Below, one piece after another: positions 50,711-60,840 of a DNA stretch of 64,000 bases; the first letter of the stretch is position 1; every line of letters begins with the position of its first letter. The DNA is from Erpobdella octoculata. Lineage: Eukaryota > Annelida > Clitellata > Hirudinida > Erpobdellidae. The translations under genes and the position numbers were made by a program. The stretch is from contig OZ022242.1 in assembly GCA_963978895.1 (NCBI GenBank), positions 355,201 through 419,200 on the forward strand, written 5' to 3'. The notes beneath the pieces were generated by a model, which was not told where the DNA came from, made no database searches, and saw only the letters and a program-made list of their open reading frames with translations.

Positions 50711-50941
50711 GCGGACGATCGCAACCAATCGTCGCAGATCAGACGGCCGTCGCCTTGACAATTTCTTCGTTTCTCTCATAGTCGACTTCGGTCGGAATTT
50801 CCCAAAAACTTGCGACGTCGCGTGGTCTTGAAGCAGTTTATTTCCGTCCAGTCGATGGACTGACAAGTCGTTGAAGATGTCTTTAAACTGGTAGGTGTTC
50901 GGTAGAGGAGTTTCGTTCAGGTAGGGGTGGATCTGCATGTA
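50711..50941 (-). CDS. Orphan terminal exon, product unknown
   Basis: A minus-strand frame of about 76 residues opens after an acceptor (CCTACATGCAG, about 50939-50949) and ends with TAA. It begins IHPYLNETPLPNTYQFKDIF and ends in a very basic tail (KKLSRRRPSDLRRLVAIVRKK). Base composition and codon use resemble the real exons in the window rather than the surrounding AT-rich DNA. I do not recognise the protein. Its upstream exons would lie at higher coordinates; the short candidate at 51320-51372 is doubtful. The acceptor is preceded by a (TA)n tract and the palindromic MITE at 50979-51113. Confidence 0.45.
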
Positions 50942-50978
<37 letters not shown>

Positions 50979-50981
<3 letters not shown>

Positions 50982-51113
50982 TGTTTGTGTCCAAACTCCC
51001 ACAAAACGGCTGAACCGATTTTTATGAAATTTTTTGTGTACCTATCCTCAGACCTACCAAACGTACAAAAAATTGGTTCAGCCGTTTCGGGTGAGTTTGG
51101 ACACAAACACTGT
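50979..51113. mobile_element. Palindromic MITE-like element between TA tracts
   Basis: Terminal arms ACAGTGTTTGTGTCCAAACT (50980) and GAGTTTGGACACAAACACTG (ending 51113) continue inward as an imperfect inverted repeat (ACGGCTGAACCGATTTTTAT against ATTGGTTCAGCCGTTTCGG). The 135-bp unit is bounded by (TA)n on both sides. Confidence 0.75.
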
Positions 51114-51384
51114 AACAAGATTTTTATATATATATATATTTTTGATAACGCCCGGGTGGAAGCTCAATGCGTTAAGATTCAGAAGCATTCCCGTTTTTAG
51201 CTTCATTCAACAAATATTTCATTCTATCATAGAAGCCAAAAGCAAAATTAGAGTCACAGTTGAACCCGGCATCTCTGTCCCTCTACAATCTAGGACCGTC
51301 TCCCAATGTGCCCAACAGACCTGTAGGGTCGTCAAACTCCCCGCGGTTCCTGTCGACGGGCCCCCATTGATCTGAGTGTGAACA

Positions 51385-51490
51385 AAAATTTGAAATTCAT
51401 GGAGGAATTGATGAAATTGCTCAGCAAACATTTCAGACTGACTGACGTGGATAAAGTTTACGAACAGTTCATGAAAGTTGATTTCAGTAT
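51385..51490 (+). CDS. Possible exon encoding an EF-hand-protein-like helix pair
   Basis: The plus-strand frame reads MEELMKLLSKHFRLTDVD followed by KVYEQFMKVDF, before a GTATGA donor-like site. The pattern (K-HF, then an alternating helix) resembles the first exon of calaxin, which lies upstream on the same strand. It may be a decayed duplicate or part of an unrecognised gene. There is no convincing second exon. Confidence 0.25.
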
Positions 51491-51509
51491 GATTTGCTTC
51501 ATTTCTTCT

Positions 51510-51645
51510 TGGGTTTAACCACAGTATAAACATGGGGAGAGAGTTTAACCATGGTATAAAGATGGGGTGGAGGGTTTAACCACAGCATAAAGATGGGGTG
51601 GAGGGTTTAACCACAGTATAAAGATGGGGGGAAGGTTTAACTACA
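51510..51645. repeat. 30-31 bp minisatellite
   Basis: Five units of GGTTTAACCACAGTATAAAG followed by ATGGGG(TGGAG) start near 51512, 51542, 51573, 51604 and 51634. Confidence 0.9.
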
Positions 51646-51930
51646 TTCTCAAGGAAAGACTATTTTGAAAGAATACTAACGAATGGGTTAAAACGATGTA
51701 AAGAACACGTAATCACAATAACTTTAGAAAACCACTACTTTAGAAAACCACTGCCACATTTAAAAACCATAAATAAATTATGTTGTAATAGTTTCGTTCG
51801 GATCGCCGAATACTTCTCAACAGCCAATCGGCCTCGACGTCTCTCTTCATTATTGAAACACAGAAAAGTTCAAAGCGTTTTTATTTTTTAATAAATCGTT
51901 AGTAAAAATACTAACTGCCTTCAGTGTAGG

Positions 51931-54900
51931 TTAAGCAGCAGTTTTCTCATCTTCTGAATCATCACTATCTGATGATTCAGTTTTTTTAGCAACTTTAACC
52001 GGAGTTGCTTCATTAGACTCCAGCATTGGATCTGGAGTTGACTTGAATTTTTTGGTTGGCGTTTTGATGGCTTCTTTACCATCTTCATCGCAAGTGGTAC
52101 TGTCGCATTCGAATTTGTTGCCAGAAACGGCTTCAGTAGATCCGCTTAGCTTCCTCTTTTTATTTTCCAATTCCCTGGGAATGAAAATATCAAAATAATA
52201 TTTCCACATGAATAAAATCATCTCAGCGTATCATAGTTCAAAAAAAAATTAAAGCATATATAACCGACCTTTTGCGATTGTAATACCATTCCTCCAGGTT
52301 CACAACAGGCTCGTCATCGTTGCCCTGCAGAATGCAAGTACAACGTTACAGACACCATGAATAACACTTAACATTATTAAGATAAAACCCAAAGAAGAAG
52401 GTTTTTTCACTCATCCCTTATATTTCAGGATTCGGTCTTTTTTCACATAAATGAAAATCTTTCTTTTAGAACGACTTTGTAGCGCATTTTAGAAACATTT
52501 TTTCCTGAAAATGTCGCTTAGCAATATACTTTGGCTGGCTGGTGGGAAAATATACTCAAAAACTGCTTTTTTTTAAAATAATTATTTTTTGTGATAAAAT
52601 TTTATTCTGAAGACAGTTTTTTATATTCTTCTCAGCAAAAAAATATTTCCTTCTTAGCCTGCAATGCTTGCTGTTGTGCGCTTGTGAAGATGATGCGACA
52701 GAGCTTGAGCGAGGTATCAAAGAATCACGGGAAGATAGTGCTATTTCATTGTCTATAACTTCTGACCAATGAGGTTTAGGAAATTATAAACTGGACCAAG
52801 GTAATCTGGAGATGTGCGGCTTTCCAACGATACCTATAAATACAAGATTGAAATTCACGCTGCCTCCTATTTTGCATTGTGAGGTGAATGATGCTTTAGT
52901 TTGCACTTAACTTTTTTAGGTAAAGTTCTAGTTTAGCGTCATCGGCCGATTTCTATAAAAACACAGTTTAAAAAACTGTTTAATATAATAAGCTCAGAAC
53001 ATACTACAAAAAAGTTTTTTAAGAAAAACTTACTAAAAACCGACTTTAAGCAAAAATATCCAAAGGCAATGTTGACATGCGGAATAATACAATTCAAGGA
53101 AAGGTAATGAAAAACGTGTGTGAAGTTAGCCTCGAGGCTGGCAATGCTAATTTTAAAAAAATAAATTTCGCTTCTCAAAGTTAATAAATAAAAAAGTTAT
53201 CGAATAAAACGTCGGACCGTGTATCAATTTCTTCGAGCAAACCGAAACATAAACAGACGCTGCAATTGGACCATCGAGTCTAGCTCACTGTGGCTAATTA
53301 TGCAAAATATTCAAAATATGCAAAGTGGCTACTCGTCAACACCTCCTGCGTATTCTAACAAACTTTTTTTTTATAAATAATGCATTTTTTATAAATCCAT
53401 CACGTCTAAACATTAAAAAGCCACCCGTGATGCCTACAATTGGGGTATTTTTGTAGGCGTTTTCATTAGAAGACTGGATCGTGGAGAAGATCTGAGTGAT
53501 TCTTTTAATCCAGATAGTGAACGGGAAGAGTGGTTAAAAGAAATCCTGCTGGCAGCGGACAACATGACAAACTATTGTTTGTATTGCGGGAACGGTGGAA
53601 GAGGGTGCAGGTGGGAACTGGGTGGAGTGCGAAAAATGTAGAAGGTGGGTTCACCAAAAATGCACGTTTTTAATGTATTCAAAGGAAGAGTTTAAAACGA
53701 AACATTTCACTTGCGTGCTATGCTTAGATTTTATTAAATAGCTAATTTTTTAACAAAATTTTTATTAATAAAAATTTGAGATTGTAAACTTCAATATATT
53801 TTCTTAAAAATAAAATTTTTCCTAAAGTTCGTTAGAATACGCAGGAGGTGTTAACGAGTAGCCACTTTGCATATTTTGAATATTTTGCATAATTAGCCAC
53901 AGTGAGCTAGACTCGATGGTCCAATTGCAGCGTCTGTTTATGTTTCGGTTTGCTCAAAGAAATTGGTATACGGTCCAACGTTTTATTCGATAACTTATTT
54001 ATTTATTAACTTTGAGAAGCGAAATTTATATTGTTGGATTTGATATTGAATTATCTAAAAACAAGCATCTCGGATATACCCAGGGCAGCAGTTTAAAACA
54101 AATTCGATTTTCTCAAAGAAGAGCCAATGTTGATTTTATGCAATTTTCGGCGAAAATCGTCGTTTTTCGCTTATAACTTTTTTATTTGTTGAACCGAAAA
54201 CAATCCAAATATACTATTCTATTTCATTTTTTAGACCCCATCCAACAATGTATAGCATAGCCCCAGGCCAAGCAATTTTTATTTTTTTAAAATTAGCATT
54301 GCCAGCCTCGAGGCTAACTTCACACGCATTGAGGAAAAGTTAATATAAAAATAAAATAACAAAATAAAATATTAATGTGTTCAAAATAATTGTTTAATTA
54401 ATTAATATGCATTTTAAGTTTTAAAAAATCAAAGCGCTGAGCGGAAATTTATCCGTGACTAGCGGATTACCAGGCCTTGCATCGGACCTATTGTGTAGTG
54501 TAGTGTAGTGTAATAATGCGTCTGATATTAATTTAGTTACACCCTTTTTTAAATTATGTATGTTGTAATATTGTAATTGGTCTTTAGTTTTGTTTTAAAT
54601 ATCATTTACGTTAAAAACCGGTAATTTTTCACCGAAATCGGCCGATGACGCTATACTAGAACTTTACCCTTTTTTATTAGTTGTCGCCGGATTCTCAGAC
54701 TCTGTATTTATATCCAAAAATTATAACTGTAAGTACTCTCTGAGAGAAATTATTGATATCTAAAACGCTGGTGCATTTCCAAGTCATATATATATAGAAT
54801 AGATATATCGGAGATGAGCAGGTTTTGAGCGAGATGCCAAGATGGCGTCCGAAAAAACGATGTAGAGTCTTTTGGATCCATGAATATTCATTATTTGTAT

Positions 54901-55615
54901 TAATCTATTTTTGGTACGACAGCGGAGACTAAACTCCGGTTTGTAAGAAACAGAAACGTCGATTTCTTATAGCTAAAAGTAGTTGATATGAGCTTTATTT
55001 TAATTTAACGCGATATCCGACATAAAAAATATACAATTCTAATTTACCGATAACACAGGCGACGTTAAATAGATATAAATAGACCATCGAACTAGAGACT
55101 ACGCAAATAAAATTCAATGTCAACTGAAATTTTTATAAAAAAAAAATTTGTTAATTTTTATAAAGTTAAAAATTTATTTTGTACATAAAAAATTCTTTTT
55201 TCTATTAAAAAAATACTTGATTAAGTTACTATACGTTGTACCTCTCAGTTCTTCATTTCGGATCTCCGGTCTACTAGGCTGCCTCGCTAAAAGCCTTCCT
55301 AAACAACGGGCGGGCCGATATATCTATTCTATATATATGTTCCAAGTACGACGTCGATCCGGCGCGTAGTTTCTTTGTGCGCGTTTATTAGATTAAACTT
55401 TGCTTTCGTATATCTTTAAGTTTAAAGTTTAAACTTTAAAGTTTTGGATTGCGCATTTATGACATGCGCCTGTGGTGGACTATGAAAAATCTTACCATAT
55501 CAGCTATCTCTTTAAAAGGCTCAGCAAGGTGTTTCAACTGCTTGGATCGATTAAAATAATCGTAAATAGATCGGTTTATCCGAGGGTAACCGGCGCTTCC
55601 TTTCTTGATGGCCAT
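51931..55615 (-). CDS. Small acidic-tailed protein, paralogue of the module in the filamin-like gene
   Basis: Three exons close in phase to 139 residues: 55496-55615 (ATG 55615), 52269-52324 (56 nt) and 51931-52174 (stop). The N-terminus is basic (MAIKKGSAGYPRINRSIYDY), the middle reads EPVVNLEEWYYNRKRELENK and KRKLSGSTEAVSGNKF, and the C-terminus is Ser/Asp/Glu-rich (ESSDSDDSEDE, CK2-like sites). Exons 2 and 3 correspond to exons at 63472-63527 (also 56 nt, same AG|GTCGGT donor) and the start of 62471-63360 in the next gene, so the two are paralogous. I recognise no family. Intron 1 (3.2 kb) contains two inverted-repeat transposons, at 52919-54668 and 54785-55339. Confidence 0.6.
52919..54668. 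mobile_element. Long-TIR DNA transposon with 8-bp target duplication and PHD remnant
   Basis: The element begins GGTAAAGTTCTAGTTTAGCG (52919) and ends CGCTATACTAGAACTTTACC (54668). It is flanked on both sides by CTTTTTTA (52911-52918 and 54669-54676), an exact 8-bp duplication. Further inverted blocks continue inward: about 53118-53160 against 54285-54327 and about 53165-53360 against 53830-54030. The arms therefore span hundreds of bases. In the centre (about 53575-53740, plus strand) a frameshifted PHD-like finger reads CLYCGNGGRG and WVECEKCRRWVHQKC followed by FTCVLC and a stop. The superfamily is uncertain: 8-bp duplications occur in hAT, P, Merlin and some others. Confidence 0.85.
54785..55339. 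mobile_element. 555-bp MITE with 8-bp target duplication
   Basis: Termini CATATATATATAGAATAGAT (54785) and ATCTATTCTATATATATG (ending 55339) are inverted repeats of about 25 bp that extend to the CGG beyond. Exact 8-bp duplications TTCCAAGT lie at 54777-54784 and 55340-55347. There is no coding content. It sits in the same intron as the long-TIR element, about 110 bp away. Confidence 0.85.
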
Positions 55616-56690
55616 GTTTAACGATAATAAATAATTTTTACAGTTCAAGCGTGAGCTGAAAACAAATTTTACATTATCTATGCTCCACACAAGATTAAAA
55701 TGACCCTAAACTTTTAAGTTGCTTCTTATCTCTTATCTAATTTTTTAGTAATATTTTTGAATTTATTTATCTTAGCCTGCTTTAAATTTTTTGTGTATAT
55801 ATGAGCGTTCAAAAGGGGCGCTATAGAAAATTTCATTAATCAATTTTACATAATATAGCGTTTTTTGACGTGGCGTTCAAAAGCGCTCGACTACAAATTG
55901 ACTGAAAAGGAACGCTTTCAACCTCTGGCGGAAAATTCCAAAGAAGAGGACCAGAATAAGAAAAAGAGAGTGAAGGGGATGAGAGCATTCGTGTGAAAAA
56001 ACACCGAGTTTGTAAGTGCCTGCTATATGTTTTAGTTTAGGTTTTCATTCTGAATTTTTGATATGTTATAGAAACACATAATAGCTTTAAAATGACACCT
56101 TGCTTGTTATCAACTTTTGGCTAGTTTTTGAGATAAACGCTTTATGCGAATTACACTTTCGGGACATAGAGAAATATTTGTTGAGTTTGTATTCATCCGT
56201 AACACATTTCAGATGAATTTTCAGTTTTGAATTGTTAATATGTCATAGTTGCCCATATTTGCTATTTAATGGCATTTTGCTTTAATTTAAAAATTAATTT
56301 TTATCAGATATTTAGTCCAAGCCGAACGCCACATTATCTGTCATATGTTTACATTTGGAGAAAACTAAAATAGGTTTTCACTTTTCTTAGAAAACGTTTG
56401 GTTTTCATGATAAAAATTAAAAACAAGTAGTTATTTTGAGTTGCCTAATAAATACCGATACTTTTTTTTTATTTTTGAAATTTTTTTGAGCGCCTGCTAG
56501 CTAAAGCTTGACACATGCATTTTACTGCACATTTCCTATGCTACGAGCGCCTGCTGGCTTGACTCCAGTGTAAGATGCGCGCGCCGAAATGTAAGCTATT
56601 AATAGCAGAGCCTCTAGTCTTAAACCACGCCCCTCTTAGGCTGCGGGTCGACCTCTCTGTATTGCCGCATACTACCATTTAGAAATATGC
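55616..56690. other. Intergenic DNA without recognised gene
   Basis: AT-rich with scattered stop-rich frames. A short GC-richer stretch at 56520-56690 leads into the Helitron-like fragment. Confidence 0.4.
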
Positions 56691-56776
56691 TACCCGTACC
56701 CAACGTTGCCCGGGGTTTTAGAGGTTTCTCTAATGCTTGTCTCTCTCGCTTCTCGCTCCCCGCTTGCTCTCCCATT
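56690..56776 (-). mobile_element. Helitron-like 3' end fragment
   Basis: Contains CCCAACGTTGCCCGGGGTTT and TAGAGGTTTCTCTAATGCTT, matching the 3' region of the Helitrons at 31190 and 35617. The CTAG terminus is degenerate here (ATGCTACCC). It is cut at about 56776 by the hAT terminus. Confidence 0.55.
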
Positions 56777-57660
56777 CAGTGGCGTAGTAACCTAATATTT
56801 CACTAGGGACGAAGAAGAAAAATGCCGCCCCTAATTTTTACGAATTTTCTTGGCATCTTCACCGAAACTATCCTGCCTGTGCATTAGCACCAATTAGGTG
56901 TAACTCCGTTTTTAAGTTTAGCAGCATATAAAGCAATTTTCACAAATTTTCACGCGAATTGTCTAATTTTCTCTAATATTTTATATAATTCAATGAATCT
57001 TTTTTTATTGGTTATGATTATGAACTGGCCAAATAGAAGTTATTAAACTAAAGTACATAGTATTGTAAGCATGAAGAGTATACAGGAACGCAATATACTG
57101 TATACTGGAATGAAAGAGTACATCTTTTTTGCTTTAATGGCTGCAAAATCCCTCAAGACTTCATCATCATCGAGGTTTTCAGCAGCTTCCTTTTCTATGG
57201 AAAGAATAGCCAAATTTTTAAATCGCTTCTGAGTCATGGTTGATCGGAGAAACGTTTTTATATGCTTTAGCTTAGAGAAGCTGCGTTTGCAACTTGACAC
57301 GGAGACACCAATGGTAAGGAAAATGTGAAGAAGAATAGTGAGATTCGGTAAACATTCAATAAGAGTCCACTTCACAATCCACTGCAGCATCTCCCAAGAT
57401 CCAAACGGGTTAATGCCTACTGATCCCAGGACAACTGACCCCAGGACAACTGATCCCAGGACAACTGATCCCAGGACAACTGATCCCAGGACAACTGATC
57501 CCAGGACAACTGATCCCAGTACAACTGATCCTATGGACAACCGATCCCAGGACAACTGATCCCAGTACAACTGATCCCATGGACAACTGATCCCACGTAC
57601 AACTGATCCCATGGACAACTGATCCCATAGACATAAGCAACTCATTTTTAACTCATTTTT
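56776..57660 (-). mobile_element. hAT (ZMYM1/TTF-type) element, 3' part with embedded minisatellite
   Basis: The minus-strand frame 57043-57410 encodes the hAT dimerisation end: SSCKRSFSKLKHIKTFLRST, then KRFKNLAILSIEKE. A CAGTGGCGTAG terminal sequence at 56776-56786 fits the TIR of this hAT group and reappears at about 58707. Upstream of the coding part lies a 15-bp minisatellite. The gene is broken. Confidence 0.65.
57418..57635. repeat. 15-bp minisatellite GATCCCAGGACAACT
   Basis: About fourteen units, some with variants (CCATGGACAACTG, CCAGTACAACTG), inside the hAT remnant. The length is a multiple of three, so open frames with WDQLSMGSVV-type repeats are created on the minus strand. Confidence 0.95.
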
Positions 57661-58049
57661 TGACGACAATGGTGGTGGTGATGATGCTTACGTAGCCAGC
57701 TTACGATGGCTGGCTGCATACGACAATGGTGGTGGTGATAATGATACTGGCTACTCCAGTTAGTAAACGGAGAAATAATATTTAGAATAAGCGCACGAGG
57801 GCACGATACACAGTCGAAATGAAATTGACAAGTTCGTATTACTTTTCATCGTTTCACTCTTTTCTGCGTGAAGTTCATAATGAGAAATGGAACCGTGCCA
57901 AACCAAAAATAATAGAGTTTAGCTCATTTCAGAAGTTGTTTTTTTCGAAGATATGAATTAAATGAATTAATGAAGACACTCCAACATTAATTCTTATCGG
58001 CTTATTTAGGAGTCCATGGCTAGAACCATCACTACAGCATCCAAACATA

Positions 58050-58232
58050 CTCATACATACATACATACATACATACATACATACATACATACATACATAC
58101 ATACATACATACATACATACATACATACATACATACATAGTATGTATGTATGTAATACATACATACATACATACATACATACATACATACATACATACAT
58201 ACATACATACATACATACATACATACATAGAA
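58050..58232. repeat. (CATA)n microsatellite with a central inversion
   Basis: CATA repeats run from 58050 to 58138, switch to TATG for four units (58139-58154), then return to CATA to 58229. The short inverted middle gives a potential hairpin. Confidence 0.97.
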
Positions 58233-58269
58233 AATTAAGTATGTAGATAAAAATGAGATTATGTGTGTA

Positions 58270-58335
58270 TGTGACTTATGCATTGCTCCGCCATCCATCC
58301 GATCGTAATGAAATTTTTACACAACCTTAGAGTCA
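58270..58335 (+). mobile_element. Helitron 5'-region fragment
   Basis: GCATTGCTCCGCCATCCATC and CGATCGTAATGAAATTTTTA match the 5' terminal region of the Helitron at 35617-36521 (there in opposite orientation). Confidence 0.55.
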
Positions 58336-58394
58336 AAGAAGGCTGTAGCGTAGGAAGGGTTCTGCGGGCTGTGCCATCGCACAGGGCGCCGGCA

Positions 58395-58542
<148 letters not shown>

Positions 58543-58544
58543 CG

Positions 58545-58702
58545 GAAAAGCAACTGAGAGCGAAAGAGCGAAGGGGAAAACGACCGGGAACGGGAAAGCA
58601 AGCGAAAGCGTGAAAGCGACCGAGATCAAAAGAGCAAGCGGGAAAGAGAAAGTGACCGGGAGCGGGAAAGCTACCGGGATCGAGAAAGCGACCGGGAATG
58701 GG
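58545..58702. repeat. 18-bp minisatellite (Helitron family), purine strand
   Basis: Units related to GGGAAAGCGACCGGGAAC run through here. They are the same minisatellite as in the Helitrons at 31250 and 35690-36385, in the opposite orientation. Confidence 0.85.
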
Positions 58703-58704
58703 AG

Positions 58705-60840
58705 GAGTGGCGTAGAAATGGGGGCTGGCGGGGCAAATGCCCCAGGCGCAATTAGGAGGGGTGGAAAAATTAAAATCTTGAAAAAAAGTGACGACCTTTT
58801 TACAAAAATAGAGGAAAAACTTTTAAAGAGTCGAATTTTTGCATACAACTAAAATCATTCATCTTAGACTCACTGTATTCTATGCAAATACAGTTATTCA
58901 AACTAATTTTCATGCTTATACACATACGGTTGTTAACGCACTTCCTTTCACCATTATTAGATAACTTTACAGCCGCGCCCCATATTTACACTTTTGCATA
59001 AGCCCTCTATCAAACCCACACAGACTATCTGCAAAAACGCCTGCTTCATCTCGTGCAATAATCACTTAATCACAGCTTGAATTTAGTAGGTCTCCATTCT
59101 GCCTGCCTTATTGCAAATGCTTCTACCTTCTTTGGAACGGTTGAAAAAGTGTTTGTTATCTTTTCAGCATCTACTCACAGATAGGACATCTTAAAGAATA
59201 ATGTTACAGTGACTGTTAAACGTCTTTCCGATACTCGGTAAAGTGCAAGATATGATGCTGTTGCTGTTCTTCATAGTAAATTAGAAAAAGTGATCAGAGC
59301 CGTGGAGAAACTCCGTGATGGCCAGTCAGAGAACATGGAGACAAAAAGTGATGCAGGGTAGGGGAGATGGGGGCTTTTTTTATCTCTGGGGCACATTGAT
59401 CTTTTGGCAATAACGTAATAATTTCTAAATTGAAAAAATTAAAAAAATTGTTTATGGTTTGTATTTGTTTCCGTACTATTTTTAGTCCTATTTTCTTTTC
59501 AACAATCCGCCGCTGAAAGTTGATAAATACGAAAGTTTGATTTGACCGGAGAAAAGTACATCTTCACAACAGTTGAGTTTCTGTAATTACAAATTAAATA
59601 AACATTTTTTCGGGAAAATTAATTTTGGATTGTATAAACGCATATCTAATGCTTATTTTATGGCATACTTTAATTCTCAAACAACATTTATTGATGAGAT
59701 ATCGCCATTTATAGCGTGGTCCATGTCATAGGGGCTCTTTGATCTGTACCAATATGGGGTACGTTGATCTGTTGATCAAAGTGCCCCTTGTACTAGGATA
59801 CTAAATGTACGCATTCTCCTGGCATTGGAGGTTTAGTGTAGTCCTATAATTTGATATTTTCATTTGTGCAAATGATGAATTATTCCAATTTGAAAAGGAT
59901 GATATTGTTTGTAAACTTCCAGACCCAATTCATCATGGCGGGACTGCTCGAGCCAGTCGTCACTTGGTCTTTGCAGGAGATTTATCCATTTTTCCTAACA
60001 TGTGTTGAATTTATATAAATTTAATGATTATTATTATTAATAAAAGCTATTATACCTGTTTTCATGTGTTTTTTGAGAGAACTGGATGTGGGATCGTACT
60101 GAATTTTACCTAGGATCAATGTGCCCCATGGGGGGGATCATAGTGCCCCATATGCGGGGCACTTTGATCTTTTTTAGGGCTTGCACCAAAGTTCAATTTA
60201 AAAATAGTTCTCTTACATTATAAAATGTCAAACTTAATTGAATACATAGAAGAGATGTTCCTCTCTGTAATTAACAAAAAAAAAGTAGATTTTTTGAACG
60301 GCTTGACTGTTATCGCCAAAAAACCTCAAAAGAGATCAAACAGCCCCCATCTCCCCTACTTTTAGCAACTATTCTGACCTACAATTTCGTTGCGTGTCTT
60401 CATTTCTGGGTGCGTGTACTGAATGAGATTAACGACTCACAGAATTACTTACAAATCGTGGCCTAGGACTTGATGTCTGTGCATCAAAGATAAAGTCGCT
60501 CTTGTCTTTCCTGGCCGAAGAGAGAGATTCTGTTGTTTTAGAGGCTCATGCTGCAGCTGTTGCGTTTTGTGAGGAAATGAATATTCCCATGGAAAGACGA
60601 ATAAGGAAGAAGAAACGCTTGTCTGGAAAAGAGACAACAGATATAGGACTGACTATGCAACAGGAAATGTGAATAGAACACCTTGAAGTGATGGATCGAC
60701 TCACAGCCGAAATTTCCAGACGTACGCATGAGCTCCGCAATCTTAACATTCACTTTGACTTTCTGAAAGCAGCCTATTATCTGAAACTTTCAACCAAATT
60801 CTACTCCGTCATCATGCTACGGACAAGCATGTGATAAGAG
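58705..60840 (+). mobile_element. hAT (ZMYM1/TTF-type) remnant, interrupted by another element
   Basis: AGTGGCGTAGAAATGGGGGC near 58707 looks like a TIR. Plus-strand pieces with stops follow in the expected order: VKRLSDTR and SARYDAVAVL at about 59215-59260, VEKLRDGQ to 59345, then after an insertion LLATILTYNFVACLHFWV at 60363-60416, and EAHAAAVAFCEEMNIPMERR with ISRRTHELRNLN to about 60770. This is the classical order in ZMYM1-like hAT transposases. The coding path is broken at about 59357 by the element described next. Confidence 0.65.
59358..60359. mobile_element. 1-kb TIR element nested in the hAT remnant
   Basis: Inverted termini GTAGGGGAGATGGGGGCT (59358-59375) and AGCCCCCATCTCCCCTAC (60342-60359) match perfectly over 18 bp. 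TA lies at both outer junctions, and a longer target duplication is not clear. Internal GGGGCAC...TTGATC motifs repeat near both ends (59388 and 60160). No ORF is recognised. Confidence 0.75.

Noticed and set aside
51219..51533. Minus-strand frame of 104 residues
   Set aside because: Contains no recognised motif and conflicts with the better plus-strand helix pattern; splice evidence is weak either way.
57043..57669. A 208-residue protein with a repeated LGSVV-type motif
   Set aside because: The N-terminal part is a 15-bp minisatellite read in frame; only the C-terminal hAT segment is meaningful, and it is broken.
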